A stretch of 64,000 bases of DNA, from the NCBI RefSeq assembly GCF_001949145.1, contig NW_019091403.1:903391-967390 (forward strand). The letters run 5' to 3'. A model generated the notes under the pieces. That model was not told the DNA's origin, searched no databases, and saw nothing but the letters and a program-made list of their open reading frames with translations. The position numbers were made by a program, and so were the translations under genes. This document shows positions 43,667-55,614 of the stretch, one piece after another (the stretch's first letter is position 1; every line of letters starts with the position of its first letter). The DNA is from Acanthaster planci (taxonomy: Eukaryota > Echinodermata > Asteroidea > Valvatida > Acanthasteridae).

Positions 43667-46600
43667 TCATGTGGGGTTATCAGGTGGGATGAGACCCATC
43701 TTCTGCAGGGCGACAGCAGCAGCCTGTGCCTTAGCCTGCTTCTTGTTGGGGCAAGAGATGGATGGCTGGTACTCTTCGTTGTTGATGCGAACCTGTTAGG
43801 AAAAAGGAGCCAACGTCATCTCAAGATGCTATCAGTCGATCCATTGTTTTGTTGTTTGCATCAACTATGGTGTAAGTGAGACAGGCTGCAAACTCTAAAC
43901 GCAAAGTTTTATGTACATTCATGTTGAAATGAATGAAATGTAAAGCCAGTGTAAACAATTCAACTACACAGTCTGTGGTTCAACAATGAAGATTTTTTTT
44001 TCAAATTACATATGGTTTTGTAACACTTCACTGGAAGTGTTCTTTTCTGGTTACAATAGAAACTGCTGGGTGATTCCCTTCCCCTGAGCCTAATCTCTAG
44101 CCCCTCCCTTTCCACCATGTGACCCACCTTGAAGATGAAGCTCTTCTTATGAGCTGGTCCCATGTCCTGTACCAGATCAAATGCTGGTGATGGCCATTTG
44201 CGCTTATTGCATATCTCCATCAGCGCCGAGACGGGGTGCTTGCCTGACAGGTCCTTGAAGATTGCCTTGGGCATCTGGGCCTTCTTGCGTCTCTGTTCAT
44301 CTTCGGCTACCAGGCCTTGTCCAGCAAGAAACATCACATCGTCAACATTTTTGTTCCTCTAAATTAATTTTGTTTCTAAGCAACTCAAAAATCACAAATC
44401 ACAGTTAACTACAAGCATTGATAACCCAATTACCCAGACTTTTCAAAATCTTAATCAGGGTGTCAAAGTTTGATTAGATAGCAAAAAATGGTTAAACTCT
44501 TCTACTCTTCTTGGGATGGAGATTTAAGAATTGCACCTTGTACCTTCAGGAATGTTTCAGCACTATGATTCTTGGCAACGTACAATATGCTTCCATCATT
44601 TTCATCTAAGCATCACTTCAGAGCAATTGTGCCAGTTGTACCTTTGCGGTCAGTTTTGACATCCAAGGCCAGCGGTTCCAACGACCCTTCCTTGTTCTTG
44701 CCCAAGCCTTCCCCCTGACGCCATCCCATCTTGGCCATCAGCATGGCCCCTTTGTTACCGCCGGTGATTGGTGCTTGGTTGTGGAACATGTCCTGCAGAG
44801 ATGTGGGAGAAGAAAGGAGAGGAAGAAGGGATGAAAAGTGTCTTAAAAGCTGTGTGACTGGTGAAAGGTCACTTCTCAATATTTATGAGTGGTAACCATA
44901 ACCAGTCACTCGTATTTTAGGAACCTAGATAAAAGCGCACAACTTAACATCTCTGTGATTTGTTCACCTGAACAAAATTAAAACGATTTGTTGAATTATA
45001 CATTAATTGAATAACCTAATGAGCCTCCTACAGAAGTGTATTCAAGGTTTCACATGTTTTTCTTTCCTGAAAATTAGAAAATCTTCACACTGAGTATATT
45101 ACCTCTGTTCTTCCACAAACACAAATGTTTTTAGTGCTTCAGATATTTTGAAAATGCATTGTAATTTTTTTGGGGTGCATTTTAAGTTCCACTTGTGGGT
45201 CTGATGTCAAGACATCTAAGAACTTTGTACCATAATTCCTACACTAGAGTATATCTTCAAAATACAAAAAAACCCAAAAAATTGGAGTACCAGACTAAGA
45301 CAGGACTCGGAACGTGGCTGTGGAATTCTAACAGCCAGACCTGTTTATAAGAGATCATTTAAGCACACACTAACAGCTGGCTGAACAGAACCAAATGCAA
45401 TTCTTTGAGAAGAAAAAGCATCATGAATCGCAGTTACAGCCTCCATCTTGAAGCTTGTTGAGTAGTGTATGCTTAAAGGTACCTCTTACCTACCCTTACT
45501 GTGTGGGCTACAGTAAATCATTCCAACCTCATCGCTGTGGCGTTTGGAGACCGACCACTCTTCCCGCGAGAGCTGCAAAGGTCTGGGTGATGTTTTGCCT
45601 GTAACAAGTTTCCATTGTTTCTCTGTGTTGTTTTCTTGTTCCAAGAGTGCTGCCCTGCACCCATGGCAGGAGTGGAACAATCCACTCCTGCCATGGGTGC
45701 ATGTGTACACCGGGTGAGTTCATTGAGGGGTTCGGGGATGATTTGGCCAAGTGTCTTGGGAAGACGGTAAGCGAATTTACCAATCTTGCTGATGTTGCCA
45801 TCTGTTCAGGTACTAACTGAAGCATGTGGTGTGTTTTTAAATTCAGTCACCATGACGTATGCCAGGAAAATATGAAATGATCAAAACATTTGGAAGGTGA
45901 CAAAGGCCCTCACTTGACAACATCAACAAAGTTTTACAATTTGAACCAAATATCTAGATGTTAGTATTAACCCTGTTTCTCCCAGCTTTCAATCCCTGGG
46001 TGGAGTGAGTTGTCACATTATCACAATATTTCACATTTTACCCAGAAACGTTGTTTGTTTTCCACAATTTGTGCAAGAAGGTCTGGGAAAAATTCTTGAA
46101 ATTAAAAGAATTTAAGAAGCAAATGGTACATTACCTTTGATGGGAACAATTTTGAACAGCAACACTCTTGCAACAAGAAAGTTGTCTAACCATTTGAGCA
46201 AGGATGGATAACGGTCAGGAGACAAGGAAAGCTTCATTCTTTGAATCCCAAAATGTTGTCTTCTCAACTTGTTTTGTCTTGGTGGTGTATTCACAAACCT
46301 ACCAATTTAGATGTCCAGTTGTGTTCTCAGGAAACATTTCTGAGCTTGTCTCGTGACTGATTCATCCCTTGCTCAAACTGAACTGGAAACCTGTCGAATC
46401 TATAATGCAAGGACTCACGACTTGGAGCTTTGGGGGGAAGCTCCGAGCGGTGAGGCGTTGCGTTGAAATATTTTAATGTTCGGCAGTGTTGGCATTGACA
46501 GTATCTACATGGGAGCCTTGACCAAGGTACCAGGCAAATACTTGAAATTTTACGACACCACTAGCTCCAAAATTGGTTGCTTATGTGGGCTATTAGTGTG

Positions 46601-49600
46601 GTATCTAAACTTTCAGCCCTATTAAAAACAACAGAAATACTTCCAGGAACCATACAAAACCAATGATGTCTCTGTACGACTGGTGCTTGGAAGTCTTTAA
46701 ACATTATAAAATAGGGAGATTGGTGCACCAAGCTAGCTGAGAAATTGCCTAATGTATCTATGGCACAGATTTCTCATTCAGGAAATATGTCATCTTTAAA
46801 TTCAAGCCCTGATTATCAATCAAAACAATTCTGCCTTTAATATAGTTCCCTTCCCTTCCATGCAGTAAAAAGTGCACATTTCATTTGTCTAGCTGCATCT
46901 TCCTCACAAATATGATTTTTTTTTCTGTTTCATAATTGGAAGAAAACTAGACAACGGACAAAACATAAGCTAAGATCTTACCCTCTTTGCCCAGGCTTGT
47001 GCCCTGGGGTCTGTGTTGGCTAGTTCCTCAGGCCGTAGCGGCCTAATACCCGTGTCACCGGTGAACATGCCTGGCTTTTGCTTACCCACTGTCCAGTTGC
47101 GGATCTGGTAAAAGTGTACACTTTACAATTAACCTGACAACTAAACATAATTACACCTAAGCATAATTTCAAAGCATCAGTTCCATGTATAACAGACAAA
47201 TTGATTTGCATTTTAGAGGTCATAATATGCAAACACCTGGAAGACCATATGTAAATAAAGCCTGAAGGCATATGCATGTAATTGTATGGTCATTTGTTTC
47301 TCATGAGTTTTTGTCATTACTATAACCTAAAACAAAAGCTGAATTTATAAATGAACCTCATGAAGTGTCACCTCCAAGGATGAAACTGTGACAACCAACA
47401 TTTAGTTCTTCAAAATGGTAGTCTGTCAAATGAAATTACTTCATCTAATCGACCTCCTATCCATCATGTATTCAAATTGCAGTTTAAGAGTTGATATGTT
47501 TTTTTACTTGTGTCTGTGCCTTGTGCATGAGAGACAATGCTTCTATGTCATTGGGGTTACTCTCAAGACGTCTTGTTGCCTTCAGTCTCGCAGACACCAT
47601 GGCTGCAATATCAACCTTCTGAAATACAACACCAGAATATCAAAATGGAGTGCCAATTGTCAAGTCTCAAAACTAATAATAATTATTTAAGTACTAAAAA
47701 GAATGCCTCGCTTTTACAAATGTATCTCATACATTGGGAAATTGTAAATATACACATCCATGCAAGCTCACATGGATCAGTCTGCAATTTTCGTTGCAGG
47801 AATTTCAGTGTTGACAAAGCAGTCAGACAATTAGAAAACAAAACCAAAAACAGTCAGTGTTTGCAACCTAACTCTGGGTAGACTCCTTACTTGATTGGGT
47901 ATTTCCTCAAACACTCTGTCGTCTTTAGGCTCGTCTTTCTGCCCTGCTGGGGGCGTGGCTGCTACTCCAATGGGGGTGGGTGCTGCTGCTGCAGCCGCTG
48001 CCTTGGAGACAGCCACTGCAGCTGCAGCTGCAAACTCGGCCGCAGCGGCCCCTGCTGGGGTAGCCGATGCTGCAGCGATGGCGCTAGACGTGGGTAGAGC
48101 TCCCGCTGGGGAGATGATACCGGCGAAGGTGAGTGGAGCTGGTGGTGGGACAGCGGCAACTGGCACTGGGGTAGCGGCGACTTGTGCTGGAGCAGCAGCA
48201 ACCCGTGATGGAGCAGCAGCGACTGGTGATGGAGCAGCGGCAACTGGTGATGGAGCAGCGGTGACTGGTGATGGAGCAGCGGCGACTGGTGCTTGGGCAG
48301 CAGCGAGCAGGGGCGGGTTTGGAGTGATGGGCAAGGGTGGAACTGGGGGTGGAGGCATTGCTGCTGAAGCAACTGTATCACTTGGTGCAGCACCAACACC
48401 AGGTACCACAGGAGTACCTAGGAAAGAACACAGGGATCAAATCAGATGAGAACAAAAGTAAACAAACTGTTCTTTGTGTACAACAGTTGCTAGGCCTAGT
48501 TACCTGTTGATGCTGTTGGTGTTAGTGTTGATGTGCCTTGGGTCAGCATGATCTTGGTGGTCGGCTTAGCTACTGGGTCCATCATCTTGGGTTTCTTCTC
48601 TACAGCTACCCAGTCTCCGTAGGGCTTAGAACCCATCTCATCTTCCTTCTTGCGGTGCTGGGAGCCGCTGGAGACAGGGAAGGTTATGCGGAGCATCTCC
48701 TTGTCTTGAATTGGCTTCTGAATAGCATTCTAGAGAGAGAAATAAACGTCATTACAACAGTGAGCACAATTTGGTATCCGTTCAAAACCAAAGATTCTGA
48801 AGTGCTTGAAGGCAATATGTCTTCATATCTTACTTTGATGTTCATTACGATGCCCACGTTTCCTAGTGGAGCCTCTCTGACTTTGAAGGGGTGCCTGATG
48901 AACGGTTCGTCACTTTCATCATCTGATCCAACAGGTTTATTGATGGGGGACTCGTCTGAATCTGAGGAGTCCTGCTGTTTGCTGGCAATCTCCTTGCAGA
49001 CGGCTGTCAGCTCCTCCACACTCCTACCCTCTGGAATAAAGAATTATCACTTTCTTAATCAGTGGCCAATAGATGCAAATCAATGACAAAGGAAACTGAT
49101 CTCAATAACTGCCATCATTTAATCCTAATTTCTGTTGTTTTTTAATCTTCCTTAACCCTCCATTGTAAAGAGAACTCAAATTCCTAAATACGAATTCTCA
49201 AGAACACCAAGCCCCCAGTAATAAAAGCTGGGCCTCCTCTTCCTTGAACCTGCAAAATTTTTCCAAAACATTCTGAGGGTTTGGAAGGATCATTGAGCAT
49301 ATTTAATACAACCGAGTTTACTGTAGTGAAAATGCATCAACCGAGACTGGAGATTAGATCCTGAGAATCAGATCTCACCTTTGGGATCTACTTTGGTTAC
49401 AACGCTCTTTGGTGTCAGCTTCATATATGGTGGGAATTCTCCCGACTGCATCTTGGCATAGGCATTAGCCTTGGCAATCTCAAGAAGCTTAGCCTTGTCG
49501 ATTTTGAACTCGTCCGAATGTGGTGATCTCGAGCGGGAACGTGACCGGTTCCTGTATCTGAAGCCTGAGTTGTACCGTCTGGAGTAATACCGTTCAGGGG

Positions 49601-51427
49601 AAGTGCTGTGGTAGTTGAGCCTGTCTCTGGACCTGGACCTTGTTGAATGACTGTGCTTGTGACTCTTTGGTGACCGTGATCGAGACTTGGAGCGCTTGTG
49701 TTTCTTGTGATGAGATGTGGACTTGGATTTGGACCGCGATCGTGACCGAGACCTCGAGCCGGATCTGTGCTTCCGTTTGGTACCTCCTGAAGACTTCTCC
49801 CCTTTAGAGTCACTCCCCTTGTCTTTGTGCTTGCTTTTATGTTTCTTCTCACTTTTCTCTTTGTGCTTCATCATCTCTGAGTCATTGTCCTCTTGCTTAT
49901 CTTGTTTAACATCTTCCTTACTGGCCTTCTTATCTTTAGATTTTTTCTTATCCTTGCTTCTCTCTCTGTTGCCATCCTTTTCCTTGTCTTTACTCTTGTG
50001 TTCCTTCCTCTCTTTGTCTTTTTTCTTATCTTTCTTGCTTTTGTGTTTATCTTTAATCTTAGTGGACTCCTCTTTCGTCTTATCCTTGCTGTGTTTGTGT
50101 TTCTTGTGTTTGTGTTTTTTATGTTTCTTGGATTTCTTAGCATCCTCATCCTTGATTTCTCCACTTGTTTCCGAGTTCACCACCTCCTCTTCCTTGGCAA
50201 CATTTGTTTCCTCCTCCCCTTCCTCTCCACTGTCACTTGAGGGTGACAGCTCACCCTCTTCATAGACCTTTCTCCAGGGTTTTCCATCAGACACCTGTCC
50301 CTCGTTAGCATCATCGCTGCTGTCTGAGATGCTTTCCTCATCCTCGTCTTTCTCTTCCCCCACCTCTGCCATTTCATCTTTCAGCATCACTGTCTCGGGG
50401 TCAATTTTTGTGGTGAGAAGCTTGATGGTTATCTTCTTATCCTTCCCATCTTTGCCGCCAGAAGGTTCTGTTTTTATTGACTTTGATTCCATCTGTGCAT
50501 TTGCATCAATCTCATTGTTGTCAACTTTTGGTGGAGTTTCTGATATCTTGTCAACATCACTGAGAGTTCCGTCTTCCCTGTTGGAAGATGCGGTTTTTAT
50601 TTCATCTTTACCTCTCAAATTGTTTTGCTTCAGTTTTGATTTACCAGTTATTGTATCCGACTGTTGGTCTCCATTCTCATTACCAAAGGTAAGTCCTGTC
50701 TCCATTTCTTCCCTGTTAAAGACATACAGTATTGAGGCAATTATATTGATTCCAGTGTTACTAAGCAACCTGTACTGTACCTGTGTATGCTATGAAACAC
50801 AGGTCAAGATCTGAAACTACTAGGCTTACACCTTCTTGCATTTTCCCCCAAAATCAAAAGCTACATGACTGCATCAGGATTGTCTCCAAGAAACCTTACT
50901 ACATATGTGGAGGCATTTAATACGAACAGACGTATGAAGCTCAATTTTCCGATACAACCATGCACGTTTCATTGGAAGTTGCTTTTTGGAAACAGGAACC
51001 AGACCAGTCTGGAAGTGATCTCGGACTTTATGTCCCTTTAAAAAAATCCTCCAGGGATCTATGGATCAACCATATACAGGCTTCATATGTATGATGCTCA
51101 TTAACCGAGAGAGCTCTATAAACTAAGGATCAACTATGACGCTCATCAACCAGGATAAAAAAGAGCTTCATAAGTAACGTCTGATCGTGTACAGGCCTAT
51201 ATCTGGGTGGACATGATGGCAATCATCCGACTCCGAAAAAGGATCATCACAAACACCCAAGCGATCTCTCTTTTCTCACTACCTGTTTATGATTTAAGCG
51301 TGCAATGGTTTCACTAGAATGTATTACAATATCCTGTTATAGTGACTTACTCATCCCCTCGTTCTTGCTTCAGTTCTTGCATTTTTTTTAGTGCGAAAGT
51401 TCGCAGAACCTCTTGTAGATCTGCCAT
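43667..51427 (-). CDS. SON: SON, RS-domain nuclear speckle splicing cofactor
   Basis: Ten exons join in frame: 51427-51351, 50712-49379, 49030-48834, 48729-48504, 48417-47891, 47615-47508, 47104-46982, 44792-44642, 44315-44128 and 43792-43667, 1018 residues. In order they give a short conserved N-terminus (MADLQEVLRTF), a Lys/Glu-rich region, an RS domain, KAKLLEIAKANAYAKM, FPVSSGSQHRKKE, an Ala/Pro repeat region, a G-patch (MLMAKMGWRQGEGLGKNKEG) and a dsRNA-binding fold (KHPVSALMEICNKRKW ... KKQAKAQAAAVALQKMGL). Vertebrate SON is a speckle scaffold that promotes splicing of weak introns. This form is less than half the human length (about 2426), lacking the huge repeat-rich region. The 2.2 kb intron at 44793-46981 contains a perfect palindrome. 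It converges with DONSON. Confidence 0.93.
45656..45701. repeat. Perfect 21+4+21 palindrome in a SON intron
   Basis: TGCACCCATGGCAGGAGTGGA, then a 4-nt spacer (positions 45677-45680), then its exact reverse complement. It sits inside a broader, weak inverted similarity (TCTTCCC blocks near 45556 and, reversed, 45760), suggesting the centre of a foldback element. Confidence 0.9.
48145..48309. repeat. 21-nt coding minisatellite in SON exon 5
   Basis: Seven to eight units close to GATGGAGCAGCGGCAACTGGT (+ strand) encode seven-residue repeats such as PVAAAPS on the - strand. The exon as a whole is Ala/Pro rich and likely disordered. Confidence 0.85.
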
Positions 51428-52355
51428 TTTTAATCCCAAACCCGCCGGTTAGCTTACGGTTACCGGCCCGATTTGGACCGTTCCAATATATACAGAGGGA
51501 TGTTCAGTGATGTAATCCATTGAAATATTACTACTTATTAAAAATAAAGACCTTTGGATTAATAACACATTATTGTGTATCTAATTTTGAATTTATGTAA
51601 TAAAATGTGAAATATCTGACGTAAAAATATATTGATCCTCGGAATAAAAATTCCTTCGTTTCTTCAGCGGCCCTATTTTTGTACTAAACTAGTCCAGAAA
51701 TATGTCTGGGAACCAGCCTGTTTGGAATTGAAAGTGCACGTACCCGTACCGTGACAGCGTAATCTGGTTTCCCGCACTTCGTGCCAACTAGCGAACTAGA
51801 GCGGCTCGGTCGGACCTGGTGGATCCCGGGCCCAGTGACGATTACAGGTGAAAAAGTTGGAAAGTAGGCTTTAAAAGATTTGACTCAACTGTAATTGGTA
51901 CTAGAAATCTTCACATTGTCGAACTTCATGCGCAAATATGATAGATTCAGACGAATTTCCATTTCGTTTGGAGTTTAAAAGATCTGACCAGGAGCGCTGG
52001 AGGGGGGCCAAAATTGCAAACATAGCTTGTCTACTCTAAGCAATGTACAATGTACAGATGCACATGATGAAGGGAAGGTCCTCACTACACTAGGAAAGAC
52101 AAGCGGAAAGCGGCGCACGAAGTGAAATAGGGCCAAGGCATGCTAGGCCTATTTAAAAAATAAATGATTTTGCATTGCTGTGTCGGGTTTAAAGAGTGGT
52201 ATTTTCATTAAAGGTGAAAAGTGGTGAAATGAAAGTCTAACATTTTGCCTAATTTATTATTTTATTGACTTCCACTGCACTTCGCTCTACAGTACAGACC
52301 AAACTTGACTTGAAGTTGAGATAACTTTGTCGTGAAGAGACCATCATTGGTGATC
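51428..52355. other. Divergent interval between SON and MGST3
   Basis: This 928 bp separates the two start codons and should contain both promoters and 5' UTRs. A GC-richer patch near 51720-51850 is the likeliest promoter core. No specific site is convincing. Confidence 0.4.
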
Positions 52356-53860
52356 ATGTCTAGTGTCTTGTCAACTCTGCCCAAGGATTATGGGTATGTC
52401 ATTCTGGTTGGCTCTGCCAGTTATGTCATGGTGTACTACCTAGCTGCAAAAGTTAGTTTTGCAAGGAAAAAGTATGGTGTGGAGGTAAGCTAACCATTGA
52501 AATATAAAACTTTCTTTTCTTTCTTCCCCAATTCCATATTATCAGACCCTAACAATTTCTGAATGCCTTAAAGTTAACCTCAGGTTTAAAAGGGATGCCA
52601 GTTTAAATTGAGGGGGACATTTTAACTTGGAAAATGTTCAGTACCTTGAGAAAATAGGTTTTAAAGGTAGAATAAACTTGTTCATTTAGTGTTTGTGACC
52701 CTCAAAAAATGTGATAGTCTGACATGGAATTCTTTTTATGATTTCTGTTCCTTGTGATTTTAATGAGCTAGTCTTTCACAGCTTGGTAGACACTGATGGA
52801 ACAAATGCATTCTTGAAGTTGTTATGAAAATCATAGATTTAATCACATACTATGATCCTCTTCTGAGCAGTACCCTGCAATGTACAGTGATACTCACCAG
52901 CTCTTCAACTGTATTCAGAGGTCTCATCAAAACACGTGAGTAAACCTGAGCAATCCAGAACAATTCCTGCCCTCAATGCTGAATTCTTTTTTAACCCTAA
53001 CAGTCCTCAATCCTCCAATTTCAGTATGATTGAAATTTCAATATAACCCCAAGGGGTCGGGGTTGAAGAAGATTTGAGGTGTGGGAATACTTAGTGTCTA
53101 GCATCAACATCAGCAGTATTTTTTCTTTCGGTCTTTACCCGCAGTCTGGAGTCATATCCTCCATTCCTGTTTTTCCTGGCCATGTCTGGACTCCAATTTC
53201 CAGTAAGTTATCTTCCTTCTGATGCTCCACATCTGCGCCACCAGGCACACTGCGGCACTTATCTGTGTTGGTGGCTTCCTTTCAAAATGAAGAAGTCATG
53301 ATGTCCCAGAAACTTGATTTTTTTTTCACTTGTTACAGCGGGCATCAGCTGCTTGCGGGGCTGTGTGGATCATTAGTCGTCTAAGCTATGCACGTGGGTA
53401 CAGCACGGGAGGTACTATCTTTCAGCCATACCTTAACCCCACCAAACTGCCAGCAATGCAGAAACTCTTTTGATCCTCTCAGCATAAAGATCCTTCAGTG
53501 TGCAGTAATCAAATGGCATGTAAATTGTATGTTAACTTTTGACGGGTGTAACGCCCTTTAAAACCTCTTCAGGAAGGTCAGTGTTAAAGTTGATTGTTTT
53601 TTTGAAGACACTGGGATTCAAATGACGTTTTGGTACTTTGTGGCATGAATCTGTAGACAGGAACTGGGTTATCTGATGTAAAATTTGTTGCCATGAAAAT
53701 ATAGTAGTGGAACAAGGATCGAGATGGATAGAATTTTATCTCTTTTTTGGCCTCTCCAGATCCTAAGAAGCGTATGAGGGGAGCATTTGGGTACCCAGCC
53801 ATCCTGGGTCTATTCGGGATGACCATTTATTCTGCTGTCCGTCAGCTGGAGTGGGTGTGA
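52356..53860 (+). CDS. MGST3: Microsomal glutathione S-transferase 3
   Basis: Exons 52356-52484, 52871-52935, 53145-53202, 53339-53411 and 53760-53860 join in frame to give 141 residues. It is a MAPEG family membrane enzyme of the ER, conjugating glutathione to lipophilic electrophiles and reducing lipid peroxides. Human-like blocks run in order: LPKDYGYVILVGSASYVM (TM1), ARKKYGVEYPAMYSD, FNCIQRSHQNTLESYPPFLFFLAM (the MAPEG core with the conserved Arg, Asn and Glu), WIISRLSYARGYSTGDPKKRMRG, and a final TM. The protein stops after RQLEWV, about 11 residues short of the human form, and so lacks the C-terminal Cys pair. The gene is head-to-head with SON. Confidence 0.93.
52990..53027. repeat. 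Half copy of the 63-nt foldback repeat
   Basis: TTTAACCCTAACAGTCCTCA and the following AATCCTCCAA match one arm of the foldbacks at 39687 and 43108. The second arm is missing. It lies in MGST3 intron 2. Confidence 0.65.
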
Positions 53861-55614
53861 AGTGCAACAACCTTGCTTGAAATGGAGTAGAACTCTTCGT
53901 CCATTCGCTCTGCTTGCTGTGATCGTTAAACACTGCCAGATTTTAGTTTGTGAAACTAATTATTTCCAAGTATCTTGCATCGAGTATCTTGCTGAAGATA
54001 TCTCTCATGACAAGGGCTGCTTTTCCTCAGCAAACCAATGCTGAAATTTTCAACTTAATACCTCATTCATGTTCATTCTGATGATTTCAGCTACATGTAT
54101 TCTAGCCAGTTCCAAAAGGACAAGCAAAATGCAATTTGCAATAGAGAGAAATCAAATGGAAATTAATTACGTATTCTAGAAATGACTTGTTGCTGTGCTC
54201 CAGTGGTATTAGTTGGCATACACAAGTGTTGCTGCTCTCTGTTGTTTGTAATCAGCAAGTTCCAAGGAAATCTGTGTTTAAGAATTTATGGGTATAGAAT
54301 TAACCTTGTTTCAAATTCTTATTAGTTGAAACTAGAATTTTTGAATTTGTAGTTATTTCATTTAGGTATTTGGATACTCTCTCTATAAAATCCTCATCTA
54401 AGAAAGTTGGACTTTGAACTGATATTTTCAATTTTCAGATCTTTTATAGCGCCTGATTTCACTTCACTTTTATAGCGTCTGATTTTACTTCAGGGAAGTT
54501 GTTTCAAGCTTGTAGATATCAGTGAAATATGTCGTTTATTGAATTGTACATATACTCAAGAAAGTGAATATATTCATAAATTTATACAGCTGTTGATTTG
54601 AGTCAAATCTTCTGGAAAGTTGTTTTTGGATTTTTAAGTACAAATCATATAAAGTTGTGAAAATTTATATCAAATATTTTTGTAATTTTTATCCAAAATA
54701 GTACAAGACATTGACGAGAATTAAAACAGCATTTACTTAAAGCTCATATAGGCTTGCTTGTGTATTTTAAATGCTTTAGTGAAATTCTTAGCTTTTTAAT
54801 TGGTAATAACACGACTAAAAAGAAAATTCCATGTGCCAAATTTTGTAAGGTCTAGAAGTGACTTTATTCCAACAAAAGAAAAATCTTTTTACATACAATA
54901 TATACATTAAAATCAAGTTGTTTTAAGAAAGGACGGATGATTGTTGTCTTGAAGGTTACGGTACAGTTTGGTTAATAGTTTAAATTTCCTGAAATTCTTT
55001 TTCAGGAAAAACAAACTATTATCTTTCATTACGTTTTATGTATACCCATGAATGTACATGTACATACCTATGTACATGTACAGTGAGTTAGCATCTAACA
55101 CCCTTGCAAATTGTGAGGAGTACATTTGGGACAAGATTTATTGGAAGAGTGTGGTATTCTTAGGAACTGAGTGCAAGGTTTGCTTAATGAAACACTGGTA
55201 GGAAGCTGTTTTAACATCAGAATTCAAGAGCTGGCCATTAATTTGACTCATTTTTGCTGTCTTAAATCTCTTTACCCTGGAATACAAACCTGTGAGTCTT
55301 GGCTGGACCTACCACAGTACTTTACATGCTAACAGTCAGTTTAGTACGTATGTCTTATGCCTACCTTTGTGAAGCATTTGAAAAAAAGGATCTGAAACTT
55401 GCATAGTGAAGACAATATTGCTTTGATTTTAATTTATGACAGGGAAGCAATGTTTCTGCTTGTACTCTGTCCATACCAGTAATGAAGTATGGGGCTTGCC
55501 TGGTAACCGTGATACCCCATGAGAGTCACCAATTGGTTACAACCATCTTCGCTGAATATTTCAAGAACAGTTCTTTTGCAGTAACAGCATGGACAAGCCA
55601 GTGCCCACTCCAGT
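53861..55614. other. Convergent spacer between MGST3 and DNAJB13
   Basis: This AT-rich 1.75 kb holds both 3' flanks, and a TACATG-rich microsatellite lies near 55050-55085. Short ORFs here show no similarity I recognise. Confidence 0.45.

Noticed and set aside
45656-45701. microRNA precursor
   Set aside because: The 4-nt loop and perfect 21-bp stem, without longer paired flanks, do not fit a usual animal pre-miRNA.
47895-48449. Ala/Gly-rich + strand ORF of 184 aa
   Set aside because: It is antisense to the Ala/Pro repeat exon of SON, which has splice sites and conserved neighbours on the - strand.
49717-50265. Long + strand ORF (182 aa), very rich in Leu, Ser and Phe
   Set aside because: It is the antisense shadow of the Lys/Ser-rich SON exon 2. 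Codons for Lys and Ser read backward give Leu and Phe.
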